A stretch of DNA of 64,000 bases from Acidobacteriota bacterium (GTDB lineage: Bacteria; Actinomycetota; Acidimicrobiia; Acidimicrobiales; Microtrichaceae): assembly GCA_003577145.1 (NCBI GenBank), contig QEUP01000001.1, forward strand, positions 1 through 64,000, in the 5' to 3' direction. Positions 59,104 to 64,000 of this stretch are shown here, in pieces. The translations under genes were made by a program, and so were the position numbers. Each line of letters opens with the position of its first letter. Positions within the stretch are counted from its first letter, which is position 1. Below the pieces are notes generated by a model, which made no database searches, was not told the DNA's origin, and saw only the letters and a program-made list of their open reading frames with translations.

Positions 59104-60024
59104 ATGGCCGGCATGGGGCAACCAACGACCGCGGGAAGAGCACGCAGCGGCGATACCGAGATCTACTACGAGTCGCTCGGGGCCGACGGCGACCCGGCTC
59201 TCGTCCTGGTGAACGGACTCGGGTCCCAATGCATCAGCTACGAGGAGGAGTTCTGCCTGGGCTTCGTAGATCGCGGTTTTCGCGTAGTACGTCTCGACAA
59301 CCGGGACGTGGGGCTGAGCACCAAGTTCGACGCCTACGAACCGGACGTCGTCGCCACGTTGCAGGCAGCCGTGAGCGGAGCAGAGGTCACCGCGCCGTAC
59401 CGGTTGTCGGACATGGCAACCGACGTGATGTGCGTGCTCGACGAGCTGGAGATCGGCTGGGCCCACCTGTACGGCCAGTCGATGGGCGGGATGATCGTCC
59501 AGACCGCGGCGATAGAGCACGCCGACCGGGTGGCCAGCATGACCTCGGTCATGTCGACAACCGGTGAGATCGGTTTCGGCGGGCCCCAAGCCGACGTGAT
59601 CGAGGTTCTGATGACACCGTCCCCCGCAGAACGCGACGCGGCCATCGCTCGCTCGGTCGAGACGTCGAGGGTCATCGGCAGTCCCGACTACTTCGACGAA
59701 GACCGGGCAAGGCGTCGGGCAGCTGATGCCTACGACCGCTGCTTCTGCCCTCGCGGGTCGGATCGCCAGCTCACGGCGGTGATCGCCTCGGGTGACCGGG
59801 CTGCCGGCCTGAAGGATCTCGACCTCGCCACGCTGGTCATACACGGGGATTCTGACCCACTCATCGCTCCGAGCGGGGGCGAGCGCACCGCTGAGCTCGT
59901 GCCGGGCGCAGAGCTGATGATGATCGACGGGATGGGTCATGACCTGCCACCGGTGTTCTGGTCGAAGGTCATCGATGGCGTGACGCGGTTGGCAGCGTCG
60001 AGCTCAGGGCCGACAGCGTCGTGA
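59104..60024 (+). CDS. Alpha/beta hydrolase
   Basis: 306 residues from ATG at 59104 (a second ATG four codons later). LVNGLGSQCISYEEEF is the oxyanion region, VVRLDNRDVGLSTK the strand-turn, GQSMGGMIVQ the nucleophile elbow, VIHGDSDPLI the acid and GMGHDLPP the histidine. Close to the actinobacterial proline iminopeptidase/esterase-like hydrolases. Between nagA (46 bases) and the CoA transferase (55 bases), so probably co-transcribed. Substrate unknown. Confidence 0.88.
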   Translation: MAGMGQPTTAGRARSGDTEIYYESLGADGDPALVLVNGLGSQCISYEEEFCLGFVDRGFRVVRLDNRDVGLSTKFDAYEPDVVATLQAAVSGAEVTAPYRLSDMATDVMCVLDELEIGWAHLYGQSMGGMIVQTAAIEHADRVASMTSVMSTTGEIGFGGPQADVIEVLMTPSPAERDAAIARSVETSRVIGSPDYFDEDRARRRAADAYDRCFCPRGSDRQLTAVIASGDRAAGLKDLDLATLVIHGDSDPLIAPSGGERTAELVPGAELMMIDGMGHDLPPVFWSKVIDGVTRLAASSSGPTAS

Positions 60025-60079
60025 ACCTGACCGGGTCGGCGCCGTTTCACAGATCCAGATCTGTTCTCAGGAGGAGAGC

Positions 60080-61225
60080 GTGGGACCACTAGCCGGCTTC
60101 AAGGTGATCGAGATAGCTGGGATCGGACCGGGCCCGTTCTGCGCCATGATGCTCTCGGACATGGGAGCAGACGTCGTGCGGGTCGACCGTGCCGACAAGG
60201 TGACCGGCGGCGATCCGAGCAGCCCACCGGTGGATGTGTTGAACCGTGGGCGACGTTCCATCGCTGTCGACTTGAAGTCCGCAGACGGCTTGGCCGTCTT
60301 GTTGGACCTCGTCGGGGCCGCCGATGCGCTGTTCGAAGGCTTCCGCCCCGGCGTGGCCGAACGGTTGGGTTTCGGGCCTGACGTGTGCCTCGAACGAAAT
60401 GAGCGGCTGGTGTACGGCCGGATGACCGGCTGGGGTCAGGAAGGCCCCTACTCCCACACCGCAGGCCACGACATCAACTACATAGCCCTCGCTGGTGCGC
60501 TCCATGCCATTGGGCGTCGCGACGAGGCGCCGGTACCGCCGCTCAACCTGGTGGGGGATTTCGGTGGTGGCGGCATGCTGCTCGCCTTCGGGTTGGTGTG
60601 CGGCCTGCTAGAAGCTCAGAAGTCGGGCCGGGGCCAAGTGGTCGACGCGGCCATGGTCGACGGGACGGCGATCCTCACGACGATGATGCACGCCTTCCTC
60701 GCCATGGGCTTCTGGGAGGACGAGCGGGGGGTCAACGTCCTCGATACCGGATCGCATTTCTATGACGTGTTCGAGACCGCCGACGGAAGGTACGTCTCGA
60801 TCGGCTCGATCGAGCCACAGTTCTATGCCGAGCTGCTCGAGCACACGGGGCTCGCCGGCGAGGACCTGCCCTGGCAGCACGACCGCTCCCAGTGGCCGGC
60901 CATGAAGGAGCGCCTGGCGGAGATATTCCGGGGCAAGACCCGCGACGAGTGGTGCGAGATCATGGAAGGAACCGACGTGTGCTTCGCACCGGTCCTGTCG
61001 ATGACAGAGGCACCCGAGCATCCGCACAACCGGCACCGGGAGACGTTCATCGAGAGATGGGGCGTGGTGCAGCCGAGTCCGGCACCCCGTTTCAGCCGAA
61101 CCACCCCGGCAATCCAGCGTCCCCCCGCCCATCCCGGGCAGCAGACCGACGAGATACTCGCTGACTGGCTCGGAAGCGAAGAGGCTGAGATCGCCAAGCT
61201 CCGTGAAACCGGCGCGGTGGCCTGA
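60080..61225 (+). CDS. CaiB/BaiF-family CoA transferase (alpha-methylacyl-CoA racemase-like)
   Basis: 381 residues from GTG at 60080, after a GGAGGAGAGCG ribosome site. Family blocks: GPLAGFKVIEIAGIGPGPFC, MLSDMGADVVRVDRADK, NRGRRSIAVDLKS, MTGWGQEGPYSHTAGHDINY (with the HDINY active-site block of AMACR) and GRGQVVDAAMVDGTAIL. The AMACR-type features suggest racemisation of 2-methylacyl-CoA, as for methyl-branched or sterol side chains, more than CoA transfer. Fits the lipid-oxidising gene content. Confidence 0.9.
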   Translation: MGPLAGFKVIEIAGIGPGPFCAMMLSDMGADVVRVDRADKVTGGDPSSPPVDVLNRGRRSIAVDLKSADGLAVLLDLVGAADALFEGFRPGVAERLGFGPDVCLERNERLVYGRMTGWGQEGPYSHTAGHDINYIALAGALHAIGRRDEAPVPPLNLVGDFGGGGMLLAFGLVCGLLEAQKSGRGQVVDAAMVDGTAILTTMMHAFLAMGFWEDERGVNVLDTGSHFYDVFETADGRYVSIGSIEPQFYAELLEHTGLAGEDLPWQHDRSQWPAMKERLAEIFRGKTRDEWCEIMEGTDVCFAPVLSMTEAPEHPHNRHRETFIERWGVVQPSPAPRFSRTTPAIQRPPAHPGQQTDEILADWLGSEEAEIAKLRETGAVA

Positions 61226-61329
61226 GCGGCCACCTGTTCAGGTCCCCAGCAGTCCAGCGCGCCACAGGCCGCCCGTTCGGGAGCCCGACAGACCGGCGCT
61301 CTTCGCTCGAGGCGATAGGTTCTCTGGCA

Positions 61330-62154
61330 ATGGCGACGCTGGTCTGCTTCCATGCCCACCCCGATGACGAAGCCATAGCCACCGGAGGGGCCATGGCCAA
61401 GGCCTCGGCCGCCGGTCATCGCGTCGTGCTGGTCATCGCCACCCGCGGCGAGCACGGCGAGATCGTCCCGGGAGTCCTCGCCGAGGGCGAGCAGCTCGGG
61501 ATCAGAAGGGTCAAGGAGAGCTATGAGTCCGCTGCCATCCTCGGTGCCGGTCGGGTCGAGTTCCTGGGTTACATCGACTCGGGGATGATGGGCGAGCCCG
61601 AGAACGACGCTCCGGGTTCGTTCTGGTCCGCCGATGTCGAGCACGCGGCGGAGCGCCTGGCGACGATCCTCCGCGAGGAGCGGGCCGACGTGTTGACCAT
61701 CTATGACGACAACGGTGGTTACGGTCACCCCGACCACATCCAGGTCCACCGGGTCGGGCTCCGGGCGGCCGAGATCGCCGGCGTGCCGAGGGTCTTCGAA
61801 GCGACGATCAACCGGGATCATGTCCTCCGCGGAATCCAGGCTCGCCTGGCGTTGGCCCCAGGTGACGAGGAACGTGAACTGCGAGAGCAGCTCGAAGAGC
61901 TCGAGGAGACCCCGGACTTCGGCGTTCCGGAGGGGCGAATCACCCATGCCGTCGACGTCACCGGTGTCGTCGATCTCAAGCGAAGGGCGATGCGTGCCCA
62001 TGCGAGCCAGATCCCCGAGGAGTCCTTCTTCCTCACGATGGATGATGCGACCTTCGCCGTGGCCTTCGGAACCGAGTGGTTCATCGCCAGCGGCGCGACC
62101 AGGCGGGATGGCGAGGCGCCGGGTGAGGACCTGCTCGTCGGCATCGAGGACTGA
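61330..62154 (+). CDS. PIG-L/MshB-type zinc-dependent deacetylase
   Basis: 274 residues, ATG at 61330. The zinc motif is HPDDE (10-14) in CFHAHPDDEAIATGG, with the third ligand in GYGHPDHIQVHR. These are the metal ligands and catalytic aspartate of LmbE/PIG-L enzymes; GFTTRGEHG-like loop appears as IATRGEHGEIV. In actinobacteria the family includes mycothiol MshB and Mca. Without other mycothiol genes nearby the substrate stays open. Its stop overlaps the next gene's ATG by one base. Confidence 0.9.
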   Translation: MATLVCFHAHPDDEAIATGGAMAKASAAGHRVVLVIATRGEHGEIVPGVLAEGEQLGIRRVKESYESAAILGAGRVEFLGYIDSGMMGEPENDAPGSFWSADVEHAAERLATILREERADVLTIYDDNGGYGHPDHIQVHRVGLRAAEIAGVPRVFEATINRDHVLRGIQARLALAPGDEERELREQLEELEETPDFGVPEGRITHAVDVTGVVDLKRRAMRAHASQIPEESFFLTMDDATFAVAFGTEWFIASGATRRDGEAPGEDLLVGIED

Positions 62155-62720
62155 TGAGCGCGCCGCATCGCTCGCATCTCGTGCACCTCGTGCGGCACGG
62201 TCAGGCGGCCCACGGCTGGGTCGACCATCCTGACCCGGGACTGAGCGAGCACGGGTGCCTGGAGGCCGAGGCGATGGCAGCGTCGCTGGGCACACTCGGC
62301 CGCCGCCGCCTGGTCACGAGCCCACTTCTCAGATGCAGGCAGACTGCACGCGCTCTCGAGGATCGCTGGGGAGTCGAGGCCGAGAAGGTGAGCTCGGTGG
62401 CGGAGGTGCCGGCGCCGGACCTCGATGGCCGGATGGCATGGTTGCAGGAGGCGCTGCGATCCAAATGGTCCGAGCTGCCCGCGCAACAGCAGAGGTGGAG
62501 GCAGGGCGTGCTCGGGTTCGTCCGCTCGATCACCGAGCCGGCGGTGGTGGTGACCCATTTCGTGGCGATCAACGTCGTCGTCGGAGCCGCACTGGGTCGG
62601 GAGGAGGTCGTGTGCATCACGCCGGGCAACTGCTCGGTCACGACGGTCGAGATCAGCGACGGTCAGATCCGCGTTGTGGAACTGCCCGGTGGTCAGGACA
62701 GCGAAGTCCTGGTCCGCTGA
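62154..62720 (+). CDS. Histidine phosphatase family protein
   Basis: 188 residues, ATG at 62154 in the overlap with the deacetylase. The phospho-histidine motif is HLVRHGQAAHGW (H15), then LVTSPLLRCRQTARAL, AWLQEALRSKW and the second histidine VVTHFVAINVVVG. The RHG motif defines the phosphoglycerate mutase/SixA-like superfamily. Substrate unknown; coupling with the deacetylase suggests a joint role. Confidence 0.9.
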   Translation: MSAPHRSHLVHLVRHGQAAHGWVDHPDPGLSEHGCLEAEAMAASLGTLGRRRLVTSPLLRCRQTARALEDRWGVEAEKVSSVAEVPAPDLDGRMAWLQEALRSKWSELPAQQQRWRQGVLGFVRSITEPAVVVTHFVAINVVVGAALGREEVVCITPGNCSVTTVEISDGQIRVVELPGGQDSEVLVR

Positions 62721-62833
62721 GGAGGCCTCCGATGACGCGGTGAGCTGGCTGCATCAACAGTGGTGGTTCACGCGACGCCTTCACCCGAACAGCGAGCAGA
62801 TGAACCACCAGGGCTGGTCGCGGATCCTCGGAA

Positions 62834-62873
62834 GGTGGCCGCCGCTCCTTGTGGCTCCCGCGCGGCGGCCACC
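62834..62873. terminator. 12-bp perfect hairpin
   Basis: GGTGGCCGCCGC (62834-62845) pairs with GCGGCGGCCACC (62862-62873) across a 16-base loop. It is 114 bases after the histidine phosphatase stop. It has no T-tract, so it may be a terminator of the actinobacterial I-shaped type or an RNA-structure element. Confidence 0.5.
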
Positions 62874-62986
62874 GTCCGAGTTGGACACCGACCGGGGTAA
62901 AGGGCGACTGGAATCCCCAGGCGATATCCGACGGCGAGGCAGTGGTGGATGGTTCCCGCCAAGCCGTGCCGAGGACGGACCCCGAC

Positions 62987-63015
62987 GAGTAGAGACACTA
63001 CTCGAAATGTGTCTC
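62987..63015 (+). promoter_or_regulatory. Two overlapping, mutually exclusive hairpins
   Basis: GAGTAG (62987-62992) pairs with CTACTC (62998-63003), while GAGACAC (62992-62998) pairs with GTGTCTC (63009-63015). Both cannot form together. The arrangement, about 105 bases before the next start, resembles a switch or attenuator. Confidence 0.3.
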
Positions 63016-63120
63016 AGGGCAAACCGAGGTTCACTTCTCGTGCCCCGCTGGGTGGTGACGGCCCCGGCCGTTGCAGCCGAGTCGGCGCCGACGCGGCGCC
63101 GCTCGGGCGGTGAATGATCG

Positions 63121-63612
63121 GTGTCGGAAACCGGTCAAGAGGTAACCTCGACCGCTGCTACCGGTGAGCCGCCTGACCCGGCCCACCGGCGGAGGACCTT
63201 CCCTGACCTGACTTCCCCGATCCGACGGAGCCTCTTGATCACCGTGCTGGCGGTCTCGCTACTGGATCTCCACGCCAACTGGGCGTGGGTGGTGATCATC
63301 GGCAACGCGCTCGCCGGCGCGTGGGCGTTGGCCGCCCACTGGGTCCCGGCCCTTCGCCTGCGCGCCCTGTGGTGGTTCGTGGCCATCGCCGAGATCACGA
63401 TCTTCGTGCAGGTGGCGATGGGAGTAGGGCTGGTGGCGGGACAAGGGATCGAAGCGCCGCAGTTCCACATGTTCTACGGCTTCGTGGCGATAATCGCGGT
63501 CGGCATCATCTTCGCCTACCGCAACCAGCTCGAGGGCTGGCAGTACCTCTTGTACGGGTTGGGAGGCCTCTTCCTCATGGGCCTTGGCATCAGAGCCATG
63601 ATCGTGGGCTGA
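63121..63612 (+). CDS. Membrane protein, four predicted helices
   Basis: 163 residues from GTG at 63121. A 35-residue soluble start (with PPDPAHRRRTFPDLTSPIRR) precedes four hydrophobic helices: LLITVLAVSLLDLHANWAWV, VIIGNALAGAWALAAHWV, LWWFVAIAEITIFVQVAMGV, and FHMFYGFVAIIAVGIIFAY with LLYGLGGLFLMGLGIRAMI. A histidine in QFHMFYGF is conserved-looking. No known family is claimed. Confidence 0.75.
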   Translation: MSETGQEVTSTAATGEPPDPAHRRRTFPDLTSPIRRSLLITVLAVSLLDLHANWAWVVIIGNALAGAWALAAHWVPALRLRALWWFVAIAEITIFVQVAMGVGLVAGQGIEAPQFHMFYGFVAIIAVGIIFAYRNQLEGWQYLLYGLGGLFLMGLGIRAMIVG

Positions 63613-63730
63613 CAGCCCGCGGGCGCGGCGCCGGCGGAGGAGGAGGGCCGTCGATTGGCGCTGCTGCACGTTGCGCGGGCTGCGCCATCGGGTTCCGGAT
63701 CGCCGGCTGCTCCGCAGGCCGACTCCGCTG

Positions 63731-63967
63731 TCAGAGATTGACGACGGGGCAGGTGAGGGTGCGGGTGATCCCTTCGATCATCTGGACCTTGCTCACGACC
63801 ATCTTGCCCAAGGCGTCAACTGTCTCTGCCTCGGCTCGGGCGATCACATCGTATGGACCGGTCACATCATCGGCGGAGACGACACCGTCTATCCCTGCGA
63901 TTTCCTGGGCCACCTGTGCGGCTTTGCCGACCTCGGTCTGGATGAGGACGTACGCGTTGACTGACAT
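63731..63967 (-). CDS. Stand-alone Lrp/AsnC ligand-binding (RAM) domain
   Basis: 78 residues, ATG at 63967. It matches only the C-terminal RAM domain of Lrp/AsnC regulators: AYVLIQTEVGKAAQVAQEIA, VVSADDVTGPYDVIARAEAE, and the end GITRTLTCPVVNL. No DNA-binding domain is present, as in other stand-alone RAM proteins that bind amino acids or modulate full-length regulators. Convergent with the membrane protein gene. Confidence 0.88.
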   Translation of the reverse strand: MSVNAYVLIQTEVGKAAQVAQEIAGIDGVVSADDVTGPYDVIARAEAETVDALGKMVVSKVQMIEGITRTLTCPVVNL

Positions 63968-64000
63968 TGACGCTAAGACCTTTCGGTTCGGGAGTTGAGC

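Larger units (their letters stand above)
62721..63120. other. 400-base non-coding stretch with strong RNA-structure potential
   Basis: No convincing gene is seen here. It holds a perfect 12-bp hairpin (62834-62873) and two mutually exclusive short hairpins (62987-63015), followed by the membrane protein gene at 63121. No known riboswitch class was recognised by eye. Confidence 0.5.

Noticed and set aside
60823-62295. 490-residue minus-strand frame
   Set aside because: Antisense to the CoA transferase and PIG-L genes, both certain.
62880-62985. Riboswitch of a known class (cobalamin, TPP or c-di-AMP)
   Set aside because: Some GC-rich blocks look suggestive, but none of the conserved core sequences of these classes could be matched by eye.

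Overview
The window looks like a chromosomal segment of a high-GC actinobacterium, most likely from the class Acidimicrobiia or a close relative. This is an inference from gene content: F420-type luciferase-like oxidoreductases, two wax ester synthase/diacylglycerol acyltransferases, a mycobacterial-type fused 2-oxoglutarate decarboxylase (Kgd), a UvrD-HRDC helicase, many acyl-CoA dehydrogenases, GTG/TTG starts and strong GC bias. No rRNA, tRNA, CRISPR array, transposase, integrase or phage gene was found.

Layout. 0.1-5.0 kb: F420 oxidoreductase, lipoprotein, membrane Ser/Thr kinase with a cysteine-rich and PPC-like outer part, a 58-residue gene, and a wax ester synthase. 5.1-8.3 kb: a three-gene stretch (beta-propeller-like lipoprotein, secreted EEP-fold protein, GNAT-like protein) with related repeat-like sequence on each side. 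8.4-11.6 kb, minus strand: hypothetical protein, hydrolase, RecB-type nuclease, PAP2 phosphatase and the remnant of an FAD dehydrogenase. 11.8-28.3 kb: a lipid region with TetR regulator, acyl-CoA synthetase and acyl-CoA dehydrogenase (both frame-broken), two intact acyl-CoA dehydrogenases, thioesterase, geranylgeranyl-reductase-type flavoprotein, a second wax ester synthase, VanW-type protein, and a hydroxyacyl-CoA dehydrogenase/MaoC hydratase pair. Three copies of a 50-bp palindrome and two identical 54-bp hairpins punctuate this region.

28.3-33.1 kb: a two-component system diverging from a tight operon of two small exported proteins, ApbE flavin transferase and a tetra-histidine heme-type membrane protein. 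The second small protein ends in a sequence resembling an ApbE flavinylation site, so this may be a minimal flavin-tether electron transfer system; it is the most novel proposal here. 33.0-35.4 kb: GH29 fucosidase and NagB. 35.5-40.9 kb: cysD-cysNC-cysQ sulfate activation followed by a UbiB-family kinase. 41.0-43.3 kb: small zinc-ribbon-like and membrane proteins and an unusual NYN/S1 protein with a histone H1-like tandem-repeat tail. 43.4-52.3 kb: HAD hydrolase, Kgd, GNAT, exonuclease III, thioesterase and UvrD-HRDC helicase. 52.4-54.6 kb: zincin, tandem ACT protein, peptide deformylase and PH-domain protein. 54.6-56.9 kb: cytochrome c lipoprotein, galK, galT. 56.9-62.7 kb: Gfo/Idh oxidoreductase, nagA, hydrolase, CoA transferase, PIG-L deacetylase and histidine phosphatase. 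62.7-64 kb: a structured 400-bp gap, a membrane protein and a stand-alone Lrp ligand-binding domain.

Together the genes suggest an aerobic heterotroph that activates and oxidises acyl chains, stores neutral lipid, uses galactose, fucose and N-acetylglucosamine, and assimilates sulfate. All calls come from reading the sequence; no database search was run.
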